Of a stretch of 64,000 nucleotides of DNA, positions 51,260 to 64,000 are shown one piece after another (positions within the stretch are counted from its first letter, which is position 1; each line of letters begins with the position of its first letter). Source of the DNA: Sipunculus nudus (Eukaryota; Annelida; Sipuncula; Golfingiida; Sipunculidae); assembly GCA_026874595.1 (NCBI GenBank), contig CM049311.1, positions 15,469,676-15,533,675 of the forward strand. The letters run 5' to 3'. A program made the position numbers and the translations under genes. The notes beneath the pieces are model-generated. The model did no database searches. It was given only the letters and a program-made list of their open reading frames with translations, and was not told where the DNA came from.

Positions 51260-52040
51260 CTGGAAATACACTCTGATAAGTTTTACAACTGATCACACAC
51301 AATCAGCGCACATCAACGGGATTCTGACTGGCCTCATCCTTTAACAAAATCGCTCTATTACCTCCAGCTCACATCGCTTTAAACACAATGACAGCTGAGT
51401 AGTTTGAAAAGGATGTAGATATATATATATAAATGACTCCTTGGCATTGACTGGTTTGACGGCAGGTCAGCACTTGATGGGAAAAGATCGGGAGTGTCCT
51501 TCCTGCAATACACGGATCCTTTATAATAAATTTTGCACCTGATGGGAATCGTGAACAATATCTTTGATGTGACTCCCCGAGCATACTGTGCCGGGGCACC
51601 TAGCAGCGATGCCTAACCATTATGTGTACTCTTATTGAATTTTCACCTCACCTTGACAAGCATAAAGTTATCAGTCATTATCTTGTAATCACACCACATC
51701 AAAGCTCTCTTGTTATAGGTGAGGTGCAAGTTACAAGCTCACATTAACCACTAACATATGTGTTTTCTGGTTTGCTCCAGTAACAAATTATTGACTTTTT
51801 GTGTATTGAGCGTATTGACATCCTGGTGATACAACAATGATAAATAGCAGTAAAAATAAATGGCCCTACACAATACATACATGACCACAATCAAATGCTG
51901 GTAACATCGTAGTTTCTTATCAGTTCTATTTAATTTAGCGGCCTGATACATATTTTTGTCAGCTACTTTCTCTAACGGTCCTATGTGTGTGTAACATTTC
52001 AAATCCAATCATGAAAACTTAGGTAAACTGATTTAACTGG

Positions 52041-52042
<2 letters not shown>

Positions 52043-52071
<29 letters not shown>
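52043..52071. repeat. (AAT)n microsatellite
   Basis: About nine AAT units in an A/T-rich stretch that continues to 52210 with (TAG)n. Confidence 0.9.
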
Positions 52072-52072
<1 letters not shown>

Positions 52073-52794
52073 TTTCATTATTTTTATTTAATAATAATAA
52101 TCAAATTATAACATTTTATTATTTATAATTACATAAAAATAAAAAATATTACTATAATTATTACCAGTTTTATTTTTCTTCTTCTTATTATTATTAGTAG
52201 TAGTAGTAACAGTTTTTGTATAGCACTAAATCCAGAATTACCTACTGCTCTGGGTGCTCACTAATACAAAGTACATGAACACAATGGTACCAGGTAAAAT
52301 AAACAGAAAGTTTACAAAATAAAGTCTACCATCAGATCACATCCAAATCGGGTATTCATTAAAAAGCTCTTTAGAGGAAACTAAAGTATTAAAGTAAAAC
52401 TAAAAACTAAAGTTGTTTTTAATAAAGAAGTAGGTAAATTGTGCTGGGCCCATCTTCAGAAAGCATTTCTTCCCAATAATAACTGTCCTAACTGTGATGA
52501 TTCACAAATTATTGTTTAGATTGTATACTTTATTTTATTTCATTTCTTTATGAAATGTTATTCCTTGTTCCAATACAATATTATATGCTACTTTAAACTT
52601 TATGAAAAAGACCAGACTTTCCCAAATGCCTATATCTTAAATATAACTAGAGGAGTCAAATATAACCATCTCAAATATTAATGAGATGCCCAAAAAATTA
52701 ATTGGCAAACTGCCAAATACTTAACAAATAAGTCACTTCCTGCTGACCTGTGTTAACTGCCCATCCCCAGGTAAGACTTACATAATCTTCTCAC

Positions 52795-52869
52795 CTGATC
52801 AAAAGGACTTGACCTTTTCCACTTGGGATGGAGTGGGCCTCTGTTTAGACAGTCAAGTGCCTCATCCAT
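52795..52869 (-). CDS. Weak candidate first coding exon, minus strand
   Basis: On the minus strand an ATG starts 25 codons, MDEALDCLNRGPLHPKWKRS then SPFDQ, ending at a donor CAG|GTGAGA in phase 0. The surrounding 52745-52995 is unique, GC-richer sequence. The ATG has G at +4 but C at -3. I recognise no family. Supported only by coincidence of start, donor and a phase-compatible acceptor about 1.5 kb on. Confidence 0.15.
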
Positions 52870-54203
52870 AAGGAGGTACAAACAGTATTTGTGTGATTAA
52901 TGATCCCTCCTCAAAGAGTCCACAATTAAGAGCAGGATCGCAGTAAAGTGATTTCTAAAATTTGACGGCAGTGCTGCAGCTGCAGATGGTTCACATTAAG
53001 TTTAAAAAAAAATTGGATTTCAATTAATTTCATTCTTCTGGTTACTCATAGACAATTATGAAAATGTTTTTCATTGCTTCAAAAAAGCAGGACGCAGTTG
53101 TTTGAGGGTCAAAGGTCATTCTAAAGGCTGAATGTTCATCACCTATGTGGTATTAACAAATATGAGTAGTATTTATAATACCACTGATGATAAATTGACT
53201 TGAGAACATTAATTCAGCAGATTTAATATTTTTTTATTACAAGATACAACATAAAATAATAATAAAAAAAAGTCAAGAGTACACTGAATGATTCACTAAC
53301 AGATATTTTTTCTTGTGTTTCATTGTGTTTCACCATAGGAAAAATTAACATTGATCAACAAAATATTTAATACTGTAAATGATCTACTAGAGGCCATAGC
53401 ACATACAAATATTCCAGTGACTTACCTAATGTGGGGTTCCCAAGAAAATTTAGCAGAACAAATCTTCAAGTAAAGTTTAAACTTCCCTGGTCTAATGATT
53501 AAAATTTATAACCTGCTAAGGGTCAGGCTTCTGAGTTTCCAGTAAAACTCTATGCATCTTTGAACCTTTACTCAGAAAATACAGGTCACAGTTATCTCTA
53601 TTCAGGTTTCCTGAGAAATCACTTCAGGACATCGATGCGAAGCAGGAACTTTGTCTGACAGCTGATTTGTGCCTTACTAAATGATAAACCAATGTCCACA
53701 TGAAAATGAACATGAAAATGCATAAAAACTGAGCTTCCAACTCTTCTCTAGCCATGAACATATAGGTCATCCTATTAGCACACCAAAAAAATCATGACAA
53801 TTTGTTAAGCAGTTCCTGAGAAACCTGGCCAAATATCTGAAACTAAACAGACCACACTGACCTTGATCAGGAATACTCACAGGACCTGTCATGATTCCTA
53901 GCTTGTCAAGTTTCAACTTATTTTCCAGGTCCAATGGACATGATTTGTGCCCTAGCTGCTGGATTCAGAGGAATGGCTGCAATTTGTCATCCTCAAAATA
54001 CATGTGAAAATGAGTAACAACAGAATAATTGCTGATGGCACCATCAGTCTTCCACAGACATTCTCTGCAAGATCAATTTGTATTCTGAATTTCATGAAAA
54101 TCCAAACACTTGTTTCTGAGAAATCTACCCTTATATAAATTTTTACTGACAGGAGTCCTTTTCTGAGGTGCCCAAACAGGTCTCCCAAAATATTGGAGAA
54201 TAT

Positions 54204-54218
54204 AGGTCACAGTGACCT
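54204..54218. promoter_or_regulatory. Perfect 15-bp palindrome matching estrogen-response consensus, copy 1
   Basis: AGGTCACAGTGACCT is AGGTCAnnnTGACCT, the inverted repeat spaced by three that nuclear receptors of the estrogen receptor type bind. It lies inside a repeat. Receptor binding is inferred from sequence only. Confidence 0.4.
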
Positions 54219-54383
54219 AATTTTGAATTTGCATAAAGGACCTATCATGAGCTGTCAGCATTTGAAATTTGTGTCCTGCTGAAGTTTATACTAATAAATG
54301 CCTGTAACCTATAAACCTAAAAATTACAAGTAAAACTGCATACAATAAAAAGACTGCAGGTGACATCATAATTCAAAGAATAT

Positions 54384-54398
54384 AGGTCACAGTGACCT
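54384..54398. promoter_or_regulatory. Perfect 15-bp palindrome matching estrogen-response consensus, copy 2
   Basis: Identical AGGTCACAGTGACCT, exactly 180 bp after the first copy. Confidence 0.4.
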
Positions 54399-54869
54399 AT
54401 TTTTTTTTCCCAAAAGGACCTGTCATTACCTGTGACTAGGGCTGCCAGCATGTGAAGTTGGATCTTCTGAGGTTAAACAGAAATGATTTGATAAGTTCCA
54501 CCCCAATAACTGGAAGACACCTCCCATAATCTAGAAATTATTATTTTTTTTTTATAATGTATTGTACATATACTTCTTAAAGTACACTAAATATAGCAAT
54601 AAAGAGTTTAAAATCATCCTTTGACAATTTACTTCCATTAAATGTACCTATAGTCAGTCCAAATGTGAAGTTAATAACAACTGAATTATTCATCAGAACA
54701 AAGAGTGATATAAATTATAGAGTGGTGATGTTTATAACAGCAAATCAAGTGATCGCTTAGTGAGTACAGAAGTGTACAACTCTTACTTGGCTGTAGGTAC
54801 TTGAAAGATGAAACATTTCACAGAACCTAAGTATAACAACAACATCTTAAAATAAATCTTAGTGACAGT

Positions 54870-55060
54870 GACTGTGGGACCTGGGACGATAACCGCTACT
54901 GATGTGGTAAACATGTCCGACCACAAGCGTTATTATTTTTACATCGCCAGGCACCAGTTGAGCACTAGTCCATGAACACAGCTTTGATCTAGCAAGACAT
55001 GCCGCCATTAAAGCCTCCGACACACACAAAGCTTAAGTTCCTTTTGACTTCCCGTTAACT
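54870..55060. promoter_or_regulatory. Non-repetitive island with a Runx-motif cluster
   Basis: It contains AACCGCT (54891-54897, near-consensus), TGTGGT (54903-54908) and ACCACA (54920-54925) in 35 bp. The same three motif variants occur within 33 bp at 40082-40114. Candidate enhancer. Confidence 0.3.
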
Positions 55061-55256
55061 TTAGGGTTTTAGGTCTAATTAGTCACAGGTAATATATATT
55101 GATTAACAGGTGCTTACTTTATGATTATACACGCCAGGGCATGAGTTGCATTTTACATCTTAATTATCTATAGTACATCACTGTACAAAGACTCAAGTCA
55201 CAGATTTTATAGATCATTAATATGATTATAAAGGAGCCACATATATATTGAGTCAT

Positions 55257-55257
55257 G

Positions 55258-55332
<75 letters not shown>
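55257..55332. repeat. (TA)n microsatellite, longest in the window
   Basis: About 37 TA units without interruption. Confidence 0.95.
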
Positions 55333-55334
<2 letters not shown>

Positions 55335-58300
55335 TATTCATCAATGTGTACAATTAGAGTTGTTCACATTTTTCATACATGACTATGTTAACATGTATAC
55401 CATTATTAATGTCAATACAACCTTTAATTTCAACACCAGTAGTCTTGTATACATGTAAGTAACAGGTCAGGTTTTATGAGGCTTTTTTTTTTTAGATTTC
55501 TTTACACTCACATCAAAGGTAATATTCTGTAAACAACTTTCTGAGTAAGTGTAAATATTGAAAAAATTTGATAACAAACATATAAACAGGTTTCATAATA
55601 CTGGAAATGCATTTAAATAACAGTTTACTATAGATGACTTTTAAAAATTTGGATTTGTATTTACTTTATTTCAATCCCTTCATTTGCATTTCAGCTCATC
55701 TTTGATCAAGTTAATTTCACCTGAGTATATCTACTGAAAATAGAATTTTAATTTTACACAATTATAATAAATCAACAATAAATAAATATATACATTCAGA
55801 AAATATATTACCAATGGTTTAATAAAGTGGCTGACTACAATGTTTTAAATTCTGTGTACATCTGTATATGCATGTGCAGGCCTATAAAAGTCTGTAGCTT
55901 CAGTGCAAAACTCATGATATTGAAAATGTCAATGTTTTTCACTTTCTCATGTATCTGATTAAAGTATGGAACAAATCAGCAAAACAATTTGTAAGGATAC
56001 CCCATTTATGAACACATTTTGACCAAAAGGCCAAAGCCAAACACAGTACAAGAATGAACTTTTAATTGATACTGACAATGCATTAATACTTTTAGACTTA
56101 TGTTACAGAAATAATCAAATAATATTTGAATAGTAAAGTAAATGATCATTAATTCAAATTCAAAATACAACTGTTCTAAAAATTACTAAATCACAATTTG
56201 TTTTGTCTAATCATAGGAAAAAAATTAAATATTTCATAATGTTGTTGATATATTTGAAAAAAAAATGTGTTGCAAGATTATCCAAATATCAACGTACTCA
56301 ACATCCGCATCCTCTACACAATAACAGTGTAGACAGATACTGATTGACCCATCTCTTATATTAGTACATTCGTTCTGTTTAGCAGTGATTATAGGCATGA
56401 CAGGGCCCAGTTACAGACCAGTAAACACTGTATTAAGTTCTCACATATCTGTCAGATCAGTACATTGAAGGTAAATAACCCCAAAGCACCAAATTACCCA
56501 TGACCATCTTTACAGAGCATCCACTGAAATGATTATGGAGTGTTAAGTGTCAACTTACTTTGAAGAGAAGGCCTTTGTCCACTCCGGCTGACCGGTCATT
56601 GTGGCCAGTTTAACCACATCCTGTGGTCAGTGCAATACACAACCATGTTCAATAAGTTATTTGTTGACCAGCTGTCTTACCCCCCTGTGAAGTCCACCAC
56701 CCAAGTGGAAAGTTGGTCTTAAAAGGACCAGCTAGTAAAATATTTACCGAAGGGCTCTGTGAATTATTGTATTATTGGTGCTTAAAAGTCAAGTGATCTT
56801 CTGAGTAAGAAAATCAGCATAAACTATGTTTATAATGTGGGATCCATAATAGTCTTTTTGTCTAATGATTTCACTTTTACCCCATGGGTAGAGAGTAGAG
56901 ACTAAACATTTAACACAATGGATGGAGGAGCAGTAAAATATTAATACAAAATAAATGTTAATGTTTGAGAGACAAGGTGAAATATTTAAAGAAATGATCC
57001 CTTTAAAAATAAATACAATCATTTCTGGGCCTGTCAATCAAGAAAGAATTTGGTATCTGTAAAAATTAAAGATGTAAGATACATTTTTCCTATAAAAGAT
57101 TGAGAGATGAGTTTGAAAAATTAGAGTCAGGTGATATTTACAACATGCTGTTTTAATGATTTGTCACAAAAATCTGCTTGAATTTGTATCCATCACAACA
57201 CAGCAGTTTGCCATAACTCAAATAAGTTAAAAAAACTTCAAGGTCACCTTTTTTCACAAGACCATTCACTAGTTTATGACAATCATATTAATCAACTGAT
57301 ATTTTTACCAGTTGAGATGAACATGAATTGGTTGGCTTAATTGATACTATAACGGGGCCAAAGCCATAAAATTTTATTTTATTCTTTTTTTTTATAATAC
57401 TAGCATATGCCTATTCTTGTTAAGTTCATGTACTGTTCGTTTCTGACAGATGGCACTGTAGTAGCCATGTGCTAAAAAAATTTGAAAGTTCTCAGGATTC
57501 ATGGGAAAATATGGGCAATGATCCCCCTTAGGACACACTTGGCATCATATTCCCAATAGTTCAAGACCAAAAATGGGGCATTTCCGAGGCATGGCCATGG
57601 CAGTTGCTGAAGAAAGTTGAGTGGTACAGTTTTGATGTAGATTATGGCATTTTGTATAACTGGTATGAATTAAATGATAGTCTTATTCAGGTGAAGAATT
57701 TCAAATATTTTAAATATGCAAAATAACATATTTAGTAAAATTTTATGTAACAAAATGTATTGTGATAATTTTTTTTTCTGGTGAAGTCTGGTATACAGCA
57801 TTAAGCAAGGTTTCAAATTGGTCATATTCAGGAAAGGAAAACATCATAAAAATGTATGTCACAGTCATGAACAGGTGAATGAAGGAGAGGTCCATTGTTA
57901 AGTGTATATGCACCTATACAAGCATTTGAGATCCTGAATAAGCTTTTATTGATATTTTTAAAAATAAATTTCATATAATAAGAACTGCACAGGTTCCAGT
58001 TGAGGTCTGGAAAATGAAATCCTTTCAAAACACTGAAAACTAGATTATCATGAAAAATTATATTTATAGATATGAAATCAGTCATAGCATTACAACCCAT
58101 AAATTCTCCATTAACACTCTTGTATTCTTAATTAATTGTAAGACATTAACCATGCTACGACTGTCTTACAAAGAAATTGGAAAAATAATTATTTGAAATC
58201 CTAGACTTTAAAACATATATCAGTTTATAATGGTGTTCCTTTGATATGATAAAACCTACGTCTTCATTTTGTCAGGAAAAAGGCACACCTAGACATTAAT

Positions 58301-58564
58301 TAGTGTCTTGAGCTATCACTTGTGGGCAGGTAAGTCTAGACAATCAGAACAGACTGGTGAACATTTTGTTAAAGACAAACAAGACAGACAATGCTATTGA
58401 TTAAGTAAAACAAATCTTGCTAATAAGGACAACCCTTCTGAAAGAACACTCGATCATTAGTATAGGACCAAACCTCCTCCTTATATTTTCAAAGAGACTG
58501 AACCACTGATCCAGCTGAAGGACAATACAACCCTCCCCCCCTTCTCCATCACAATCCCTCTCAC
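55333..58564. other. Intergenic, nothing recognised
   Basis: AT-rich. Short open frames only. No repeat family or motif cluster stands out. Confidence 0.5.
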
Positions 58565-58990
58565 ACTGAATACTGTAGTTCCCTTTTTGTTTGCGAGGGT
58601 TTTTAAATTTGCGATTTTTGTGAAAGGGGATTTATCACGAAATTTAAACCTTTGTGAAAAAAAGGCCCATCGTTGAAGGCAAAGTTAAAAACCAAAGATT
58701 GACATTATAAATACAAAAAAGTTTGTGTATGTTCAAAGACTGATACTTCATATATCAGGTTTATCCAATTGTCTGGCATTAACAAACAATTCTTTTGTTG
58801 ATTAGATTTTGTGTACATGTGCATATAATATTTGATCTAATGCATTCACTAAATAATGGTTAGACATTCTGTGTAGGCCTTTTGTATTGCGATGTTGTGA
58901 AAATGGAGCCCTTGCAAAACACTGAAAAAGTAAAAATTGCGATATTTTAACCCGGCAAATATAAAGCCAACCAGTTTACAAATCAGAAAG
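58565..58990. repeat. GCGA/TCGC-rich dispersed repeat
   Basis: Contains TTTGCGAGGGTTTTTAAATT, TTTGCGATTTTTGTG and, near the other end, AAAAATTGCGATATT, partly inverted copies of each other. It looks like a non-autonomous DNA element, but clean ends were not found. Confidence 0.35.
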
Positions 58991-61900
58991 ATTTGATGTG
59001 AACTGATAGGACCTACTTCCAGTTATGAAGCAATGAGGTTATACAGAAAACTGCACTGTTACTATTGCAACAATATTGCTGCACAAAACAAGAAATCTGA
59101 ATACTAAGCTTTGATTGATGAATTGACACAAGAGAATACATGTGAATGTACAAACCAACGTGTTAATTCCATCTCTCTTGTAACCACTGCCATTTCCTGT
59201 GGCTAGCATGACCTGGCTGTCAATTAAATAACCCCTTGCTGACATGTTTGCCTTAGATCAGAAATTCAACAACCATGCAGGGAAATATAACCAATATGCT
59301 TAGTTATAAAGAACCTTTTTCACATGTGGTGGGTACTGTTAGAAATACGCAAACATATTTGATTATTGGTGCAGTTTGTTTCCACTTACAATGTACACAT
59401 AGGCCGTGAGGCCTTATCAAATGCGACAAAGATGTAGATTTACTCGCACGGAATTTAAGTGAAATTTTCAGTACTACTAGATCTGCCACTCTAACATCTT
59501 GACTGACTCTCTTATGATGGAGGTGCAAAACTGCTGATGACGCAACAGAGACCCCCCCCCCCCCCACCCAGGTATTATACAGTTAAGCAAATTCACACTG
59601 TAAATTGGCATATCAAAAGCTAGTCTATAGAATTCTTTGGCTGCTCACACATACATCGCTTCAGATGAAAATTTATGTCAAACAAATTGCTGTTTTAACA
59701 TATTTTATTTCTGACCAATAACACCAAGTCACAAACAAACAACAAATGAAATATACAGGAAAACTGATGACCACAAATATTTAAATTGTACCTTCAGGTT
59801 TTAAATACATACACAAATTGAAATAATGTACATTTAATATCTCTGTACTATTTTGTTCATAATGAATAACTTACAATTGCAAGTTCTTTAAAAGAGACAC
59901 AAATAAAATATTATGGTTTAATGAACACAATAGTTATTATTTATGATTCTAATTATCTTCATCTCTTCTTAATCTGATAAAACTGATAAAGATTGCTGTC
60001 AATAATGACATAGACACAGTAAAGGCTACACAGTACGCTATGTGACAATTCCTTTTGCCTTTTTTGAAACTTTATTCTAACAGAGATAGATACCAATAAG
60101 GAAATGGCTAAAGCAAATGAGATGTACTACTGGTTGTGGCCTAACCTCTATCATACTACATACCTTGAAGTCATGATTCAAAGTTCTTGTACAACCATTG
60201 TAAGTATACTACACAGTACTATAAGACAATAATAAATCATTTTACTGTTATCATAGTGTTTCTATGTCAACACCTGTCTACAAAACCTTCATAACGAGTC
60301 CATATCAATGTCTGTGGATGCACAGCTCAATAATGGTAGAACTGTTATCCTAAGATTCAACTTGCATTAAAGCCAAACCAAAATATTTAACTTTTCTAAA
60401 TAACTGAGACGCATAATCTCTTAAAACATTACAAGCACAGCATCAGTTCTCTTTGGTTTAATTAATAAATACTACAAGGTAACCTTCAGTACCTTCACTG
60501 TAATCATTATGGCAATCTATCATTCTTGCAGGTGAAGTTAATATTTTCTGTGATCAAGCATTAACAGTGTAACTTGGACAGATATGCAAAAATATGACAA
60601 CTTTGATGATGATTGTTAAAATATTTTGGAAATGCTAACCAAGGGGTTCAAATGCAGTTATCAGAGGTTAAAACAAGTCCTTTGTGTGAAAGCTCTTCTA
60701 CTTAACCAGTTTGGTAATTAAATAATTAATGAAATATAATGCTTACTGTCTCATAATTAACCACAGCAGTTTTTTTTTCAAATTCTACAGTAAACTGTTC
60801 AAATATCAACTTGAGTATATTTCTCACTGTGGGTGGTCATCTGTATGACTTTTCAATGAACTGAATTATAAAAATGGTCAGTCAGTTCCTTTGAAATTCA
60901 ATCCCTGTTGGGTATAAAGATAGGAGGCAAGCTATATTGGCAAGAAGCAAACCTGACAACAATATTAGAGACAACAGGATAACAAGAGACACATTTGACT
61001 CAGCAATGTATCCTCATTAGTTGATAAGCTGACTGCCTGGGTGAGATTACTTACTTCAACCCCTGTGGAACAAAATTTCCATCCCTGTTTCATGGAATGT
61101 TAAAAACTGCAAGAAAATATGTATGCATATTTTCCAACAAAGAGCAAGCCTCAAGATTACTTGATTAAGCATTGATTTACAGCAAATTATTTGTTCCTAA
61201 GTGACACAAATACATTATAAAATTCACATGAAAATATGTCTGAAAATTAATGTAATAATAACTGCAATCATTGAAGCTACTTTACAATTTAATATACCTC
61301 TTGAGTATATCAGTCATTGCCATCAAAGCATAAAACGGAATTATTCCTTCAACTGATTTGTTCATCTATGTATGTTCATGGCATATGTATTTTAAATATA
61401 TGGAAGTATTTTGGCAATGGAATTTACACAAATAATATCACAAAGACAACTAATACTGGCAAGCCTTTTACAGACCAAATGATCTCAACTGGTGATATAA
61501 TATTTCATAGTCACAGAAATTTACCTCGCAAATGGTGCAGTGCTGCCACCTATTAACAATACTACAAACTGATAACCAAAGCAGCTGAAAAATATGTAAA
61601 GTGCTGCCATCTTTCAACTATATCATGAACTACAAAATCAACTGAGTGCATGATCAAAATGTCTGTGGGAGTACAAACTCCTATGTGACATATAAATATT
61701 AAATTCAACTATCTAAGACAACTGAAATAACAGGCTAACACATATAACATATGCATAACAATATTAACAACATCATCACAAAAGATATTTTATACATGAC
61801 ATTTCTAAAGGTTAATTTAAATTCAAACAAATATATAATCAACACAAATTATACAGAATAAATTACAGTGCAAAATGATCAGTGATCAAGAAGTCAAGTA

Positions 61901-62984
61901 TATATGTGATTAATATTAATGTAACATTTCAAAACTTCCATAAGGGTAGCTGGTACCTCACTAAATATTATCACTGGTGTCAAAAAATGTTCAATATGAT
62001 TCCTGAAATTCTGAATAACTTATGCTAAAACAAAGGAATTATTTTTCCAAATACAAACATTAGATGGTATCCCTAATTTAACAAATTGATAAAATTTATT
62101 ATTATTATTATTTCATAACTTAATAAGCAAAACATTAAATTAGTATATTTAACCTTTTATGTAGTTTTGTCAATTTTGTTCATAAATAAGTTTCTTTGGT
62201 TAGCTTTCTACAATGAGTTTAAGGTCTGAAGGAATTGACTGAATCCCTGCTCATAATTCTCTCAATAATGATCATGAGCAGAGCAGAACTATACAAAAGA
62301 GCAAGGTACCAGTCAACTTCAGCAGACGACACCTGTTTCTGTTTACCATCAGCTTCTGCCTGCCAGTGAAGCTTTTGGTAATGCATTATAAAGCAGAATT
62401 ATTTCTTAATCAGGAATTTATTCTTCCATTAAGGTAGGTGTTCCTTTGGTTTACACTTTGCTGCCATAAAAATATGTGTAGTTGTTCAATAATCATTCCT
62501 CAAACAGATCAAACTATTATAAGATACTTGTTCAGGTTTTTTTGTTCTAATGAAACATTTGATACAATGGTTACATATTTTATATTTTCATTATTTCAGT
62601 TGACATCCTTAAGTCCCCAAAACAAAAATATAAGTGTTTATATATTATTTCAATATTCCACAACAAATATGGGTGTTAAATTAACAAGTCATAAATGACC
62701 ATTTTTTCACTTTTATTGTTTCACTCATTGAACATTGGCCAAAGCAAATTCTAGCACAGAAATATATTAAAATCATAACATACTGGCCAACTTAAAGGTA
62801 AAATTTTTTACATTTCACATGGTATTTTTCCCCAGGACTAAAACTGTTCAGCAGACAAAGTAACAATCCTGGTGGGAGCAACAACTACCAGTATACTTGA
62901 AATCATAGTGTAAGTAAATACAAGATACAGAAAAAAATACATAAAATACTCTTGGAGTCTGCTGCTATAGGTCTAGGGGTAGGA
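58991..62984. other. Intergenic, nothing recognised
   Basis: AT-rich. Minus-strand 59391-59567 is open and followed by a good donor (GTAAGT, at 59384-59389 on +), but the translation shows no domain. Nothing else was recognised. Confidence 0.45.
59552..59565. repeat. Poly-C tract
   Basis: Fourteen consecutive C on the + strand. Confidence 0.9.
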
Positions 62985-63285
62985 TTCATTAATTGCCTCC
63001 CCGGAGGGTATGTGTTCATCCCTGTTTGTATGTTAGTTCACAACATAACTCCTACAATCATGAACAAAATCTAATGAAATTCTCAGGGCGTGGGTCAATG
63101 AAGAATCAATTAGATTTTGGTGTTGATCTGGAAGTTGATCCGGATTCAGGATTGTCATCAAGGCATATTCTCAAATGTACAGTCACTTATGCAGGAATGA
63201 ACCTCGGAATATGGGCCGGATAAGTGAATGCAAACACAAGGCGGAGGCTTGCATTCATTAGAATGCAGATTTCTAGTTAAATAAT
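62985..63285 (+). repeat. Dispersed repeat ending GGCGGAGG-TTGCATTC
   Basis: Begins ATTGCCTCCCCGGAGGGTAT and ends CAAGGCGGAGGCTTGCATTC, followed by a TGCATTC/GAATGCA hairpin. An open frame of about 76 codons crosses it (62993-63223), with no recognised domain. I know similar GCGGAGG-terminated repeats from several animal genomes, but the classification is uncertain. Confidence 0.4.
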
Positions 63286-64000
63286 AGGTCATATCAAGCT
63301 TCAACTTTGTTTTCCCACTCTTTTAACCTATTATGACATGAATGCTATTTTAATGTTGTCATGTTCCTACATGAGGATTTGGGCAGGCTTAAATAGTACA
63401 GTTACAATAGTGATGTCACAAGGGTTACCGTTGCTGATGTTTCCCTAAGTCCAAAATATGAATTAAATCTTACTGTTGCTACAGACCCCTGGTGTTATCA
63501 AAATTTCTATACATTAAATTTCTTTAAACTAAATATTACAATTATGTGAAGAAAAAATTATGGTTTATAGAAAAAGTTTCAAGTGAAGGGATAAAAATAT
63601 GACTAGAATTTATTATGCGACTAGGGAATGATGTACTGTAACACCATAAAAATATAATTACAACTGAGCAAAAAATATTATAAGTGAGCTTTTCAATAAC
63701 ACATAAAATATACCTATATAATTTATTGATTTTTCTTGCAAAGCATGAACTCATTATTTACTTTTCTATTCTACATCTAAGTGAAGTAATTTTAGGTTAA
63801 TTCACAAAATATGCCATTGGCAGAAAAAGAGGGATAAGGGTTCACAAGGGGCGGAAAAAACGGAACAGGATCTGGTTCACAAAGGAACCAACAAAGGGTA
63901 GGTGACCACAATAAATGAAACTAAAAAAAAAAAATGGGCTTGATTAAAAAATAAAATCTAGTGAGGGAATAAATGGATAAAAACCTGATGAAAAATTAAA

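Larger units (their letters stand above)
53480..54480. mobile_element. Diverged composite repeat with 180-bp units and ERE palindromes (E4)
   Basis: Repeated wording: ATATAGGTCACAGTGACCTA at 54201 and 54381, with weaker matches near 53583 and 53764; AGGACCTGTCATGA/TTACCTG; CTGAGAAATC. ATGGCACCATCAGTCT near 54032 recalls the core of the elements at 35390 and 49150. Ends were not identified. It is probably an old relative of those elements. Confidence 0.45.

Noticed and set aside
59304-59567. 87-codon minus-strand frame with a good donor at its end
   Set aside because: No acceptor or start fits, the upstream part is a poly-C tract, and the translation matches nothing I know.
22300-64000. CLIC or RCAN gene next to Runx, as in the vertebrate RUNX-CLIC-RCAN groups
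   Set aside because: I looked on both strands for the typical CLIC and RCAN motifs and found none that I could support; they may lie outside the window.

Overview
The window is AT-rich animal nuclear DNA with one confidently recognisable gene: a Runx (Runt-domain) transcription factor on the + strand, coding exons between 938 and 15481. The protein is closest in plan to lophotrochozoan Runx proteins. The repeats around it (tRNA-related SINEs, pearl/Helentron-like elements with tandem-repeat cores, many minisatellites and TA microsatellites) are of the kind described from bivalve molluscs. I therefore read this as a mollusc, probably a bivalve; that is inference, and no species is named.

Region by region. 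1-937: 5' flank and a TATA promoter (TATA at 830, predicted start near 860) surrounded by Runx-type binding motifs, one merged with an AP-1 site. 938-15481: five coding exons joined by four phase-1 introns, giving 547 residues, or 550 if the second of two tandem donors of exon 2 is used. Exons 1-2 encode the whole Runt domain, exon 3 an Arg/Asp-rich linker, exon 4 a small Trp/Tyr/Gly-rich module, exon 5 the C-terminal half ending in the Groucho-recruiting VWRPY. Intron 2 (9.6 kb) carries a 46-bp minisatellite, relics of a reverse transcriptase and two GC-richer islands. 15482-about 22275: probable long 3' UTR with several poly(A) signals and Pumilio-type motifs.

22300-64000 shows no convincing gene. 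It holds a 33-bp minisatellite (25917-28235), a 32-bp minisatellite open in all three + frames (36783-38800), three composite non-autonomous elements with tandem cores (33500-34700, 35390-36300, 49150-51000) and a fourth diverged one (53480-54480), several TA-flanked terminal-inverted-repeat elements, SINE fragments on both strands, and a few non-repetitive GC-richer islands with clustered Runx motifs. Two short minus-strand open segments at 52795-52869 and 51212-51259 have compatible splice signals and are recorded as a weak gene candidate.

In function, the gene should make a sequence-specific nuclear regulator that works with CBF-beta and Groucho/TLE. The Runx motifs at its own promoter suggest autoregulation. 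No computation was run; all homology statements rest on motif recognition by eye.
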